A stretch of 64,000 nucleotides of DNA, taken from positions 2,857,001-2,921,000 of the forward strand of contig NC_020908.1 in NCBI RefSeq assembly GCF_000155735.2. Direction: 5' to 3'. This document shows, in pieces, positions 45,850-56,046 of this stretch. The stretch comes from Octadecabacter arcticus 238 (GTDB lineage Bacteria > Pseudomonadota > Alphaproteobacteria > Rhodobacterales > Rhodobacteraceae). Every line of letters starts with the position of its first letter. The stretch's first letter is position 1. The notes under the pieces were generated by a model. The model was not told the DNA's origin. It ran no database searches and was given only the letters and a program-made list of their open reading frames with translations. The translations under genes and the position numbers were made by a program.

Positions 45850-47397
45850 CTAGAAAAGGCTGCCCTGATCAGGCGGCGGCATCTTACCTTTCGGCTTCGC
45901 GAGCTTAGACGTGGGCGCCATTGTCCCGTCTGCAAATTCAATATCGAGCGTGAGGGCCGCCTTTGCCGCCTTGGCTGTCGTCACCACCACCCCGTCACCG
46001 CGCACCACGGCATAGCCACGTTTCAGCGTTTCGCGGTAGCCCAACGTTTCACGCATGCGGTCCAGCGCCTCAAGTCGGCTGCGTTGTTTTTGCGTCTGCG
46101 TGTGGGCCGCAGTTGTCATGCGGCGCAACGTCGCCGCGAGGTCTTTGACCGCACGGGTCTGCGCCACCGCAATCGTTTCGGGGCGCAACCGGCGCGCCTG
46201 CCCGTCCAAATCGCGCCGCGCCTGCGCCGCCATGCGCCCCAAAGCCGGCCCCAACCGTGCGTTCAAGCCCGACATGCGCTCTCGGCCGAGCGTCAATCGA
46301 TTGCCCAACACAGACGGGCGCAGCAGGCCAGACGCGTCACCCAGACGCAAACGCCCAGCTGCGACGCGACCAATCAACGCCACATCAAGTTTTTCTGACC
46401 AGTAATCAAAGCGTTGCTTGGCATCCTCCGTCAGCTGTTTTGGCTTGGGCAGCACTCTCGCCAAATCTGCGACACGTTGTTTGCGCCGTGCAACGCCGTC
46501 GGTGACCGCACGCGTCGCCCGCGCGCCCATCTGATCGACTGCCGCCATTAATTCCAACCGGACCGGCACGGCCATCTCCGCCGCCGCCGAAGGTGTTGGC
46601 GCACGCTGATCAGACACAAAATCAATCAACGTCGTGTCGGTTTCGTGCCCGATGGCTGAAATCAGCGGAATGGTTGACGCAGCCGCGGCCCGCGCCACAA
46701 TTTCTTCGTTGAAGCCCCAAAGGTCCTCAATCGACCCGCCGCCGCGCGCCACGATGATCAAATCAGGTCGCGGCAACGCGCCACCACTGGTCATCGCGTT
46801 AAACCCGTCAATGGCGCGCGCCACCTGCGGCGCACAATCCTTGCCTTGAACCGCAACGGGCCAAACGATCACTTTGCGTGGGAACCGGTCCCGAAGCCTG
46901 TGGAGGATATCACGAACAACGGCACCGGTGGGCGACGTGATCACCCCGATCACATCAGGTAGAAATGGCAACGCCTGTTTACGCTCAGCCGCGAACAGGC
47001 CCTCCGCCTCCAGCGCCTTTTTACGCTGGTCGAGCATCGCCATCAACGCGCCGACCCCTGCCACGGCCACTTCGGTCGCGTTCAGCTGATACTTGGATTG
47101 GCTGCCAAACGTCGTCATGCGGCCCTTTACGACCACCTCCATCCCCTCCTCGGGGATCACGGAAAGGTCGGCCACTTGCCCTTTCCACGTCGTGCAGGCC
47201 AGCACGTTGCGGTCGTCCTTGAGGTCGAAATACAAATGCCCTGACCGCGCATGCACAACGCGGCCCACCTCAGCTTTGACGCGCACATGGCCAAACTCAC
47301 CCTCGATGGCGCGTTTCACGGCACCCGAAAGTTCAGTTACGGTGAATTCGGGCGTGTTGCCTGCGGCTTCGGGTTCGTCGGTCAGGTCCATTGCCAT
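45850..47397 (-). CDS. xseA: Exodeoxyribonuclease VII large subunit
   Basis: XseA with XseB degrades single-stranded DNA. The 515-residue product has the N-terminal OB-fold (FTVTELSGAVKRAIEGEFGH; VHARSGHLYFDLKDD), the catalytic region (GVITSPTGAVVRDILHRLRD; LIIVARGGGSIEDLWGFNEE; SAIGHETDTTLIDFVSDQRA) and a long helical C-terminal part. It is divergent from purD across about 70 bp. The small subunit gene is not in the window. Confidence 0.96.
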   Translation of the reverse strand: MAMDLTDEPEAAGNTPEFTVTELSGAVKRAIEGEFGHVRVKAEVGRVVHARSGHLYFDLKDDRNVLACTTWKGQVADLSVIPEEGMEVVVKGRMTTFGSQSKYQLNATEVAVAGVGALMAMLDQRKKALEAEGLFAAERKQALPFLPDVIGVITSPTGAVVRDILHRLRDRFPRKVIVWPVAVQGKDCAPQVARAIDGFNAMTSGGALPRPDLIIVARGGGSIEDLWGFNEEIVARAAAASTIPLISAIGHETDTTLIDFVSDQRAPTPSAAAEMAVPVRLELMAAVDQMGARATRAVTDGVARRKQRVADLARVLPKPKQLTEDAKQRFDYWSEKLDVALIGRVAAGRLRLGDASGLLRPSVLGNRLTLGRERMSGLNARLGPALGRMAAQARRDLDGQARRLRPETIAVAQTRAVKDLAATLRRMTTAAHTQTQKQRSRLEALDRMRETLGYRETLKRGYAVVRGDGVVVTTAKAAKAALTLDIEFADGTMAPTSKLAKPKGKMPPPDQGSLF

Positions 47398-47466
47398 AAA
47401 ATTTGGTGCCCTTGTGCTGCGTTTGTGCGCACCTTAAACGTCGCGAAAGCGGAAGGGAAATAGCAC

Positions 47467-48729
47467 ATGAACATCCTGATTTTGGGCGGTGGCGGGCGCG
47501 AACATTCCCTCGCTTGGGCAGTCAAACAGAACCCCAAATGCGACCGCCTGATCGTGGCGCCAGGCAATGCTGGCATCGCCCAAATCGCCGAATGCGCAGC
47601 ACTTAATATTGAAGACGGTGATGTGGTTGCAGGCTTTTGCGCCGACAATGCCGTTGATTTTGTCATTATCGGCCCAGAGGCACCCCTTGCCGCCGGTGTT
47701 GCGGACGTTTTGCGATCCAACGGGCTTGTGGTTTTTGGATGTTCACAGGCCGCAGCGCAGCTCGAATCATCTAAATCGTTCACAAAGGCCATCTGCGACG
47801 CATGCGATGCACCAACCGCGCGTTATGGCCATTTCACCGACGCGAAAGCGGCGCACGATTACGTCACAGCGCAGGGCGCACCGATTGTCATAAAGGCCGA
47901 TGGGCTGGCAGCTGGCAAAGGCGTCGTCGTCGCGATGGACATCGACACGGCCCACACTGCCGTTGACGATATGCTTGGCGGTCAGTTCGGCGACGCAGGC
48001 GCCGAGGTTTTGATAGAAGACTTCATGGACGGCGAAGAAGCCTCCTTTTTCGTGCTGTGTGACGGCACAACTGTCTTGCCTGTCGGCACCGCGCAGGACC
48101 ATAAACGCGCCTTTGATGGTGACAACGGGCCGAACACAGGCGGCATGGGCGCCTATTCCCCAGCGCCCGTGCTCACCGAGGACATCGTCACCATCGCGCT
48201 GCGTGACATTGTTGAACCCACTGTGGCCGAAATGGCGAAGCGCGGCACGCCATTTCAAGGCATCCTTTATGCCGGCTTAATGATCAAAGACGGGCTGCCG
48301 CGCCTCGTGGAATATAACGTCCGCTTCGGCGATCCCGAATGCCAGGTTTTGATGATGCGGCTTGGGGGGCAAATCCTGGATCTGCTGCACGCCTGCGCCG
48401 AAAATCGCCTTTCAGATGTCACGCCAAACTGGGCTGATGACCATGCTATGACAGTCGTCATGGCCGCCAAAGGTTACCCCGGAGCCTACGAAAAAGGGTC
48501 CCAGATCAACAACTTGATCGCCCTGTCTGAAACATCATCAGAGATGACATTTCACGCAGGCACCGCAACAAAAGACGGTCAGATCGTCGCAACAGGTGGC
48601 CGCGTCCTCAACGTCACAGCACGCGGCGCCACCTTAAAAGACGCCCATGCCAAAGTTTATGCAATGGTCCACCATATCGACTGGCCCGATGGTTTTTATC
48701 GCACAGATATCGGGTACCGCGCGCTTTAG
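47467..48729 (+). CDS. purD: Phosphoribosylamine-glycine ligase
   Basis: PurD catalyses the second step of purine synthesis with an ATP-grasp fold. The 420-residue product starts MNILILGGGGREHSLAWAVK and has VIKADGLAAGKGVVVAMD, GPNTGGMGAYSPAPV and YNVRFGDPECQVLMMRL, all diagnostic. It is followed by a strong hairpin terminator. Confidence 0.97.
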   Translation: MNILILGGGGREHSLAWAVKQNPKCDRLIVAPGNAGIAQIAECAALNIEDGDVVAGFCADNAVDFVIIGPEAPLAAGVADVLRSNGLVVFGCSQAAAQLESSKSFTKAICDACDAPTARYGHFTDAKAAHDYVTAQGAPIVIKADGLAAGKGVVVAMDIDTAHTAVDDMLGGQFGDAGAEVLIEDFMDGEEASFFVLCDGTTVLPVGTAQDHKRAFDGDNGPNTGGMGAYSPAPVLTEDIVTIALRDIVEPTVAEMAKRGTPFQGILYAGLMIKDGLPRLVEYNVRFGDPECQVLMMRLGGQILDLLHACAENRLSDVTPNWADDHAMTVVMAAKGYPGAYEKGSQINNLIALSETSSEMTFHAGTATKDGQIVATGGRVLNVTARGATLKDAHAKVYAMVHHIDWPDGFYRTDIGYRAL

Positions 48730-48830
48730 ATTCATCTTGGCCGATACAACTCGCCCCGCAGGGTCGGTCTAGCCCATAACAAGCCCAAAACCATGATGGG
48801 CGCACACCCGCCACAAACACCGATAAAAAA

Positions 48831-48863
48831 AGCCGCGCCCCAGATCTACTCTGGGGCGCGGCT
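48831..48863. terminator. Strong bidirectional hairpin terminator between purD and carD
   Basis: AGCCGCGCCCCAG and CTGGGGCGCGGCT form a perfect 13-bp stem around ATCTACT. T-runs lie on both outer sides (TTTTT to the right; AAAAAA to the left), so it can serve the convergent purD and carD transcripts. Confidence 0.9.
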
Positions 48864-48885
48864 TTTTCATTTTTACGGATTTTGC

Positions 48886-49398
48886 TTAGGCTGCAGGTGC
48901 GCGGCTTTGCAACGTATCGGTGATCTCAGTACCGGCTTCGAGTTCATTGCCGTTACCGACGGCAGCAAACTCACGGGTCAGACGTTCCAAAGCGGCCTCA
49001 TACAACTGACGCTCCGAATAGCTCTGCTCGCGCTGATCGTCGGCGCGGTGCAGATCGCGTACGACCTCAGCAATCGCGATCAGATCGCCTGAATTGATCT
49101 TTTGTTCATATTCTTGAGCACGGCGCGACCACATGGCCTTTTTGACCTTCGCCTTACCCTTCAGGGTTTTCATGCAATCAGCCACAACCTCCGTCGAAGC
49201 GAGCGACCTCATGCCCACGTCTTCGGCCTTGTTCGTCGGTACACGCAACGTCATCTTGTCCTTTTCGAACGCGATCACGAACATCTCCAATTCGAAGCCC
49301 GCAATTTCTTGAGTTTCAATCGACACAATTTTGCCGACTCCATGCGCGGGATAGACGACGAAATCGTTCGGGCTGTAGTCGTATTTCTTCTTAGCCAT
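48886..49398 (-). CDS. carD: CarD family transcriptional regulator
   Basis: CarD proteins bind RNA polymerase beta and stabilise open complexes, notably at rRNA promoters. The 170-residue product has the N-terminal interaction domain (YSPNDFVVYPAHGVGKIVSI; FVIAFEKDKMTLRVPTNKAE) and a helical DNA-binding C-terminal domain (MWSRRAQEYEQKINSGDLIA). The basic start MAKKKYDY is typical of alphaproteobacteria. It shares direction with fdxA, and about 175 bp without coding signs separate them. Confidence 0.93.
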   Translation of the reverse strand: MAKKKYDYSPNDFVVYPAHGVGKIVSIETQEIAGFELEMFVIAFEKDKMTLRVPTNKAEDVGMRSLASTEVVADCMKTLKGKAKVKKAMWSRRAQEYEQKINSGDLIAIAEVVRDLHRADDQREQSYSERQLYEAALERLTREFAAVGNGNELEAGTEITDTLQSRAPAA

Positions 49399-49574
49399 GA
49401 GTGGTGTCCTTTTCTCAAAGCGGCATCACCGGACGACAAAAACACTGGCGGGGACAATCAGTCTCCGTCAGCGATATCTTCAATCCTGGATCAGCAATTA
49501 CGAGGCATTGGAGAGACTATAACACAAAAATCGACTGATTCCCACATCATATTGCAATGCTGCGACGCAGCGTT

Positions 49575-49910
49575 TTAACCGCCCTCACCGGGGGCTTCAG
49601 AAAACAGCTCCATCTTGTCCTCTTTTCCGTCCATCTCTTCGGCGTTGGGCAATTGGTCTTTCTTGGTGATGATAACGGGCCACATCTCGGAATACTTGCG
49701 GTTGAATTCAACCCACTTTTCCATGTCCGGCTCTGTGTCGGGGCGGATTGCATCGGCAGGGCATTCGGGTTCGCACACGCCGCAGTCGATACATTCGTCT
49801 GGGTGGATCACCAGCATGTTTTCACCCTCATAGAAACAATCTACGGGGCATACTTCGACGCAGTCGGTGTATTTGCAGGCGATGCAGCTGTCGTTGACGA
49901 TGTAGGTCAT
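49575..49910 (-). CDS. fdxA: Seven-iron ferredoxin FdxA
   Basis: A 111-residue low-potential electron carrier. Two cluster motifs are visible: [18 protein letters not shown] and [16 protein letters not shown], giving a [3Fe-4S] plus [4Fe-4S] protein of the FdxII type. The ATG at 49910 ([20 protein letters not shown]) is the conserved start; the frame upstream is antisense-like and lacks support. Confidence 0.95.
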   Translation of the reverse strand: MTYIVNDSCIACKYTDCVEVCPVDCFYEGENMLVIHPDECIDCGVCEPECPADAIRPDTEPDMEKWVEFNRKYSEMWPVIITKKDQLPNAEEMDGKEDKMELFSEAPGEGG

Positions 49911-49986
49911 TATTCCGTCCAGTTTGTTTGCACCGCGTCTGTAGCCGCGACCCGCGCCGCCTTCAAGAGCCGAAGGTACATCTGCG

Positions 49987-50358
49987 TCACCGCGACCCCT
50001 TAAGAATGTCCATATCGCGGCGGTCTTTCTTGGTCGGGCGTCCGCCAACCCTATGTTCTAGCGGGTCAATGTACGGATCTCGCGCGGGGGTCAAATCTTC
50101 GTATAAGGCTTGGGCTTCTGGCGCGGGACCACGGCGCGCGCCGAGGCCCAGAACTTTGATGATCCGCACTTCGTCATCTTTTGGGAATGTCAGCAGGGCG
50201 CCCACGGAAATTGCGCGGCTTGGCTTGGACACGGACGTTCCATCGACCCTGATCCCCCCCGATTTGGCCAGATCAGCAGCCAGCCCGCGCGATTTGAAAA
50301 ACCGCGCGTGCCAGAGCCATTTATCAAGGCGGAGTGTCGCTGCGCCCGTTTCGCTCAA
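49987..50358 (-). CDS. S4-domain RNA-binding protein (HslR/Hsp15-like)
   Basis: The 123-residue product has an S4 RNA-binding domain at the N-terminus ([40 protein letters not shown]) and a basic C-terminus ([11 protein letters not shown]). Hsp15 rescues stalled 50S subunits carrying peptidyl-tRNA. Its ATG overlaps the upstream helicase stop, so the two are translationally coupled. Confidence 0.9.
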   Translation of the reverse strand: MSETGAATLRLDKWLWHARFFKSRGLAADLAKSGGIRVDGTSVSKPSRAISVGALLTFPKDDEVRIIKVLGLGARRGPAPEAQALYEDLTPARDPYIDPLEHRVGGRPTKKDRRDMDILKGSR

Positions 50359-53252
50359 TCGCGCTTAAGCCCAGCCAAGGCCGCGGCGAATGGGTTGTCG
50401 GGATCAATCGGCTTTTCTTTCTTCGGTGGTCGTGCCGAAAACGACTGCGTCTTGTTGCCCTGTGCGGGCTTCGCGCCGCGCTTGCCTTTTGGCGGGCCTT
50501 TGCGTTGCGGCTTGTCACTTTGTGGACGGCTCGCAGGACGCTTGGGTGCCCACGCGAACGTATAAAACATTTCCATTTCAACAGGGTCGGCACTGGTCTT
50601 CTGCGGCACAGGCGCATCAGCGATAGTTTCTGGAACCTCGGCGAGAGTGTCGACGGGACTTTCCGGCGTCGTCTCTGGCGTTGTTTCCAGCAGCGTCTCT
50701 GGCGTTGTTTCAACCGGCACATCTGTCGGCACTAGCGCGGGATCGTCACTCACACCATCAAGGCTACCCACTGGCGCGACATCTTGCGCCAGTGCCGGTG
50801 CGGTTTTGTCGATGATTGTATTGACAGGCGCAGATACTGGTTCTTTGGTTTGGACCGCAGCGCGTACTTTTTCGCGCTCGCCCTTTTCGGCCTTATAACC
50901 AAGACCGCCCATCAGATCGGCGAATTGTTCCAATGTCATGCCAGTAATCGACAGCATATCAGGCGTCGCTTCGAACCCTGCCCGTGTGTTTTGGTCGCGC
51001 AGCATGTCGGCCAAACGTTCCAGCATATCGATGCGAATTGCGCGCTGGCCCGCGGCGCGGTACCCCGACATCGCCCAAGCGCCAGCTTCAAGACCCTGCG
51101 TCGTCGGAACGGTCACAAGACCCGGCGGCGGGGCTTCTGGAAAGTCCTGCAAGCCTTTGGAAAGAGACCACAAAACCAGACGCAAACGCGTCGGCGCGGG
51201 TTTAAGAAGAAGTGGCATAAATACGGTAAACTGGCCAAACCGGATACCGTGTTTGCGCAAAGCGCCACGTGCGTCCTGCTCAAGTGCTTTGACCTCATCA
51301 GCGACGTCACCGCGTGGCGCAACACCAAAACTTTCGACCAGCCGAAACGCAAATCCCTTGGCCAATCCGGTCAAGGTCTCGTCGTTTTGCATTTTCTTCA
51401 TCGGCTCGAACGCGGTCGCAATTTTGCGGTCAATAAAGTGCTGCAAGCGGCGTTGCACCTTTTCGGCAACGTCCGTGCCGGCCTCGTCATCAACAAATGC
51501 GACGACTTTCGGTTTCAGCGCATCATCGCCCTTTACCAACTTGCCAACCGCAGCGGATCCCCACATCAATCCACCCTGTTCGGTGAAATCAATTTCTGTG
51601 TCCGGTGCATTGTAGAACCGGTCCGCGCGCAAATGGAATTGCGGCGCCAGCGCCTGAATGGACGCGGCGCGAATGGTTTTCGCTTCCTCAGCACTGGCAT
51701 TCTGGTCCTGACGGAACCTGAAACCTTCAATTTTTCCAACAAACTGTCCTTCGACAGTCACTTCACCAGTCTCGTTTACGTCGGCCACAAGGCCCTCCTT
51801 TTGGTTGAGCCGGCGAAGCAAAACACTTGTCCGCCGATCCACAAATCTTGCTGTCAGACGTTCGTGTAATGCGTCCGATAGGCGGTCTTCTACAGCCCGC
51901 GTCGTCTCTCGCCAATGACTTTCGTCACCAACCCAGCCTTTGCGCTGCGCCACGTAGGTCCATGTCCGGATATATGCCAGCCGTTTTGAAAGCGCGTCAA
52001 TGTCACCGTCTGTGCGATCAATGCGGTTGACGCGCCCCACGAGCCATTCGTCAGGGATGCGCCCGGACTGATGCAAAAAGTTGTAGATATCCGTCAAAAG
52101 CTGCGCGTGTTCAACGTTGCTGATGCCACGAAAATCAGGGATTCGGCAGACGTCCCACAACAATTGCACTGAAGGCCCATCCGTGGCGCGTGCCGCGACT
52201 TCGGCGTCAGCAGACACGGCCTTTAGGGCCCCCAGATCATCGCTTTCACGCACCCGCGACAGCCAAGGATCGTCGGTGCGTTCTTCGAGAGTCTGAATCA
52301 AACGACCCACCGATCCGAATTGCAGCCGCGCGTTGCGCCATTGCAGTTTTTTCACGGGTGCGAACTGATTGTTCTGAATTGCTTGAACCACATCATCGTC
52401 CAGCGTCGGGGCCTCTCCCGTCACTCCGAACGTGCCTTTGTTCATGAACCGACCCGCGCGGCCGGCGATCTGGGCCAGCTCATTTGGCATCAAATGGCGC
52501 ATCCGGCGACCATCGTATTTTGTGATACTGGAAAACGCGACGTGGTCGATATCAAGGTTCAGACCCATCCCAATGGCGTCCGTCGCCACCAGATAATCCA
52601 CATCACCGTTCTGATACATCTCAACCTGCGCGTTGCGCGTGCGCGGGCTCAACGCGCCCATCACGACTGCCGCACCACCCTTTTGGCGGCGCAACAGTTC
52701 TGCGATGGCATAGACATTCTCAACCGAAAACCCGACAATTGCCGACCTTGGGGGCATACGGCTAATCTTTTTGGAACCTGAGTAAGTTAGCGTGCTGAAC
52801 CGTTCGCGTTTTACGAAATCAGCTTCCGGAACCATGGACGCGATCGCACCCCACATGGTTTCAGCGCCCATAAACAATGTCTCGTGCAGCCCGCGCATAC
52901 GCAACAATCGGTCGGTAAACACATGCCCGCGATCCAGATCGCCGCAGAGTTGGATTTCATCAATCGCGACGAAATCTGCACCAATATCTTGCGGCATCGC
53001 CTCAACCGTGCAGACCCAATATTTGGCGCGCGGTGGCACGATGCGTTCTTCGCCCGTGACCAACGCCACGACACTCGGCCCCCGCACGCTGACAATTCTG
53101 TCATAAACCTCGCGCGCAAGCAGACGCAGCGGCAGGCCGATCACACCGGTACGGTGCGCCAGCATACGTTCAATCGCGTAGTGGGTCTTGCCCGTGTTCG
53201 TCGGGCCCAAAACGGCAGTTACCCGCCCCCGTTGGCTATCTCGGGTGGTCAT
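50355..53252 (-). CDS. SUV3-like superfamily 2 RNA helicase
   Basis: An ATP-dependent helicase related to mitochondrial SUV3, 965 residues from the ATG at 53252. Walker A is GPTNTGKT (16-23), motif II is DEIQ (99-102) and motif VI is QIAGRAGRF. The middle part has the SUV3 C-terminal domains. The last 150 residues are low complexity: Thr/Pro/Glu-rich repeats (PETLLETTPETTPESPVDTL) and then a Lys/Arg/Pro-rich tail (KGPPKGKRGAKPAQGNKTQS). A 39-codon upstream extension is possible but lacks family similarity. It leads a unit with the S4 protein. Confidence 0.88.
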   Translation of the reverse strand: MTTRDSQRGRVTAVLGPTNTGKTHYAIERMLAHRTGVIGLPLRLLAREVYDRIVSVRGPSVVALVTGEERIVPPRAKYWVCTVEAMPQDIGADFVAIDEIQLCGDLDRGHVFTDRLLRMRGLHETLFMGAETMWGAIASMVPEADFVKRERFSTLTYSGSKKISRMPPRSAIVGFSVENVYAIAELLRRQKGGAAVVMGALSPRTRNAQVEMYQNGDVDYLVATDAIGMGLNLDIDHVAFSSITKYDGRRMRHLMPNELAQIAGRAGRFMNKGTFGVTGEAPTLDDDVVQAIQNNQFAPVKKLQWRNARLQFGSVGRLIQTLEERTDDPWLSRVRESDDLGALKAVSADAEVAARATDGPSVQLLWDVCRIPDFRGISNVEHAQLLTDIYNFLHQSGRIPDEWLVGRVNRIDRTDGDIDALSKRLAYIRTWTYVAQRKGWVGDESHWRETTRAVEDRLSDALHERLTARFVDRRTSVLLRRLNQKEGLVADVNETGEVTVEGQFVGKIEGFRFRQDQNASAEEAKTIRAASIQALAPQFHLRADRFYNAPDTEIDFTEQGGLMWGSAAVGKLVKGDDALKPKVVAFVDDEAGTDVAEKVQRRLQHFIDRKIATAFEPMKKMQNDETLTGLAKGFAFRLVESFGVAPRGDVADEVKALEQDARGALRKHGIRFGQFTVFMPLLLKPAPTRLRLVLWSLSKGLQDFPEAPPPGLVTVPTTQGLEAGAWAMSGYRAAGQRAIRIDMLERLADMLRDQNTRAGFEATPDMLSITGMTLEQFADLMGGLGYKAEKGEREKVRAAVQTKEPVSAPVNTIIDKTAPALAQDVAPVGSLDGVSDDPALVPTDVPVETTPETLLETTPETTPESPVDTLAEVPETIADAPVPQKTSADPVEMEMFYTFAWAPKRPASRPQSDKPQRKGPPKGKRGAKPAQGNKTQSFSARPPKKEKPIDPDNPFAAALAGLKRD

Positions 53253-53275
53253 TTTATATACTCTCTGAAATGGTT

Positions 53276-53848
53276 TTAGAGCGTTTTGCCCTGAAGTTGG
53301 ATTTTCAACCGGTCTATCATTGACGCGACTTCTGGATCGGTGGGCACCAACGACGCAATGCGTTGCCACGCCTCAAGCGCGTCCTCTGGCCGCCCGATTT
53401 CTTCTAACATAACCGCAACGCCTGTCATCGCCCCGAAATGTCGCGGTTCCAGCACCAAAACCTGTCGCAAATCATCAATCGCCGGCCCGTAAAGCCCCAT
53501 CTGATAATACGCAGATGCCCGTCCGTTGTAGCCTTCGGCGAAATCCGGCGCATGATCGACTAGGGCGGTAAAATGTTCGACTGCCACATCGGGCGTGCCC
53601 GCGCCCATCGCGTCTTCGCCGCGTCGATACAGCAAATCCATCGCCGCAGAGCCTGATTTGCCCCATTCGGTGATAATTTGCCCCTCAATACGGTCCGCCT
53701 CGTCCGGCTCAGCCTCAAGCAATTGCTCAAACAACAGGTCCAAACGTTCGGAATCCGCCAAGGATTGGGCACTGGAAGGTGTGGAAAACCATACTCCCAA
53801 TAAAAGTGCCACCACGATAGATTTGTGCAGATGTTTCTTAATTCCCAT
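53276..53848 (-). CDS. Periplasmic TPR-repeat protein
   Basis: A 190-residue protein with a signal peptide (SIVVALLLGVWFSTPSSAQ) and TPR-like helices (AVEHFTALVDHAPDFAEGYN; GRASAYYQMGLYGPAIDDLR; EALEAWQRIASLVPTDPEVA). It is likely a protein-interaction scaffold. The ATG at 53848 begins the signal peptide; 53869 is possible. It lies 23 bp upstream of the helicase gene. Confidence 0.83.
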   Translation of the reverse strand: MGIKKHLHKSIVVALLLGVWFSTPSSAQSLADSERLDLLFEQLLEAEPDEADRIEGQIITEWGKSGSAAMDLLYRRGEDAMGAGTPDVAVEHFTALVDHAPDFAEGYNGRASAYYQMGLYGPAIDDLRQVLVLEPRHFGAMTGVAVMLEEIGRPEDALEAWQRIASLVPTDPEVASMIDRLKIQLQGKTL

Positions 53849-53933
53849 AGTGTGAGTGTAGCGCATCATGCGCGAGGCACCAGAGGGCCCTGATCAACAA
53901 TTCGGGGACCATAACAAAGGACGAGACCACATT

Positions 53934-54224
53934 ATGAACGACGTTATCTCCGAAGCAGTTATCGCATTGAACGCCAAAATGGGCGCAGATGGCTTTGACG
54001 GCACCGCAAAATTCGACATTGAGGGCGAAGGCACAATTGTAATCGACGGCGATGGAGCACGCGCATCCGATGACGACGCAGACGTCACACTGTCTGCCGA
54101 TGCTGAAACGTTCAAGGCGATCCTTGACGGCGAACAAAACCCGACGTCGGCGTTTATGACGGGCAAACTGTCCGTGGATGGCGACATGGGCCTCGCAATG
54201 AAACTCGCCGGAGTGTTGAGCTAA
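53934..54224 (+). CDS. SCP2 sterol-binding domain protein
   Basis: A 96-residue single-domain protein with the SCP2 pattern (GTAKFDIEGEGTIVIDGDGA; ADVTLSADAETFKAILDGE; FMTGKLSVDGDMGLAMKLAG). Such proteins bind hydrophobic ligands; the substrate is unknown. AAAGGACGAG precedes the ATG at 53934. It is one base from the hydrolase gene that follows. Confidence 0.92.
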   Translation: MNDVISEAVIALNAKMGADGFDGTAKFDIEGEGTIVIDGDGARASDDDADVTLSADAETFKAILDGEQNPTSAFMTGKLSVDGDMGLAMKLAGVLS

Positions 54225-54225
54225 A

Positions 54226-55173
54226 ATGTTGAAATCGGCCCCCTACCACGCTGATATCGAAGGACATCCCGACGGGATATGCCACTGGCTGTTGACCGTG
54301 GACGGGGTCCGTGTTCGCGTTGGCCACTGGCCTGTCGCCAACGCGAAAGGAACAGTTCTTATCTTTCCTGGCCGCACGGAATACGTGGAAAAATATGGCC
54401 GAACCGCGCTGGATTTTGGCAAACGTGGCTATGCTTGCGCCGCAATAGACTGGCGCGGTCAAGGCCTCGCGGATCGATTGTTGGAAAACCACGCCGTGGG
54501 CCATGTCGATTCGTTTGAGGACTACCAACTTGATGTGAAAGCGATGCTTGCTCACGTCAAATCCCTCGGCCTGCCGGAACCCTATCATTTGCTCGGCCAT
54601 TCCATGGGCGGCTGCATCGGGCTGCGATCCTTGTACGAAGGCCTGCCAGTCAAATCCTCTGTCTTTTCCGCGCCCATGTGGGGAATCAAGATGTCTGCCG
54701 CGCTGCGTCCCATCGCATGGGGCCTCAGTTCCGTCAGCAAACCACTGGGCTTTTCAGGCCTGCTTGCCCCCGGTCAACAAGCTGAAACCTATGTTTTGCG
54801 CGCCACAGCGGAAGACAACGCGCTGACATCGGACGCATCCAGCTTCGATTTATTGCAGCAGCAGCTCATATCGCACCCGGAACTGGCCTTGGGCGGCCCG
54901 TCACTGCATTGGCTCAACGAATCGCTGCGTGAAATGCGTCTGCTGGCACAGCGCCCCTCTCTGGATGTGCCCTGTGTGACGTTCCTCGGCACCGAAGAGG
55001 CGATTGTTGATCCCGCACGCGTCCATCAGCGGATGGAGCAGTGGCCGCGAGGAGAGCTTGTTGTGCTGGAAAACGGTCGCCACGAAGTGCTGATGGAAAT
55101 CCCCACAATCCGAAACCAGGTTCTTGACGGTTCCGTAGACCTTTTCAACGCACAAACAACTGAAATTGCCTAA
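54226..55173 (+). CDS. Alpha/beta hydrolase, lysophospholipase-like
   Basis: A 315-residue serine hydrolase of the PldB/monoacylglycerol lipase type: WRGQGLADR, the nucleophile elbow LLGHSMGGCIGLR, a catalytic-acid region FLGTEEAIVDPARV and the His in ENGRHEVLMEIP. No signal peptide is seen. The gene follows the SCP2 gene by one base, so the two are probably a unit acting on lipids. Confidence 0.87.
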   Translation: MLKSAPYHADIEGHPDGICHWLLTVDGVRVRVGHWPVANAKGTVLIFPGRTEYVEKYGRTALDFGKRGYACAAIDWRGQGLADRLLENHAVGHVDSFEDYQLDVKAMLAHVKSLGLPEPYHLLGHSMGGCIGLRSLYEGLPVKSSVFSAPMWGIKMSAALRPIAWGLSSVSKPLGFSGLLAPGQQAETYVLRATAEDNALTSDASSFDLLQQQLISHPELALGGPSLHWLNESLREMRLLAQRPSLDVPCVTFLGTEEAIVDPARVHQRMEQWPRGELVVLENGRHEVLMEIPTIRNQVLDGSVDLFNAQTTEIA

Positions 55174-55931
55174 GAAATCTTGTGAATGCCTGTGGCTGCA
55201 GCAGCGGCGCCTTGTCGCATCCACGTATATTCTGACGCCACAACAAATCCAGTCATGGCATACCGTGCCCACTGCGCAGCCTTTGCGGCATCGGGCACCC
55301 ACGACACATAGCCTTTGCCGTTTTCGGCGCAGGCCCGCCCAATCCGCTCCAATGCCATCGGCAAATCGGGGTTGTCCTGTGATCGGTGCCCGTACCCGAC
55401 CGAAAGATCGGCCGGTCCAGCGAACAACGCATCTATCCCTGTTATTGCTGCGATTTCTTCACAAGCTTCAACGCCTTCGGGTTCTTCAATTTGCGCCATG
55501 ACGATGGTCTGTGCATCCTGATCCAAAACGTCCGCCATAGCGCGCGTGGCAAAGCCAGCCCAACGCGTCGAGCCAGCGAACCCGTGTCCGCCGCGCCCAA
55601 AATGTGCAGCTTTTGCAATCGCTTGCGCCTTTTGCACGCTGTCCACATGCGGCACCACAACTCCCACGGCCCCGGCATCCAACGCCATCAGAATATTCTC
55701 GTCAGACCCAGATGAAATCCGCACCAAAGCTGGAAAATCCAGCGCGCGACACACAGCTAGGCAGGCATCCAAACGCCCGCGATCAAACCCGCTATGCTCC
55801 CCGTCCAGCACAATAAAATCGAGGCTGGATGTCGCCAAAACCTCGATCACCGTAACCTCGGCGGTTTTCACAAATGTGCTCGCCAATCTCTCTCGTCCCA
55901 ACACCCGCGCCCGTAAATTTGCCGTCCGCAT
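55170..55931 (-). CDS. HpcH/HpaI-family aldolase
   Basis: A class II metal-dependent pyruvate aldolase or citrate-lyase-like enzyme of 253 residues: FIVLDGEHSGFDRGRLDACL, IEEPEGVEACEEIAAITGID and LFAGPADLSVGYG are the family's active-site and metal-binding segments. The preferred natural start is ATG at 55931 (MRTANLRARVL). The substrate is unknown. It is convergent with the hydrolase gene with a 4-bp overlap. Confidence 0.87.
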   Translation of the reverse strand: MRTANLRARVLGRERLASTFVKTAEVTVIEVLATSSLDFIVLDGEHSGFDRGRLDACLAVCRALDFPALVRISSGSDENILMALDAGAVGVVVPHVDSVQKAQAIAKAAHFGRGGHGFAGSTRWAGFATRAMADVLDQDAQTIVMAQIEEPEGVEACEEIAAITGIDALFAGPADLSVGYGHRSQDNPDLPMALERIGRACAENGKGYVSWVPDAAKAAQWARYAMTGFVVASEYTWMRQGAAAAATGIHKIS

Positions 55932-56046
55932 CGCAGTCTCCCTTGTTGACGCCAAGCGACCACATCACCAACGACAGAACAACCTCCCCGTTCATCTTGG
56001 CCAAAAACGGACTTCCATCGCGCGCCACGCGCACTACCATTGAAAA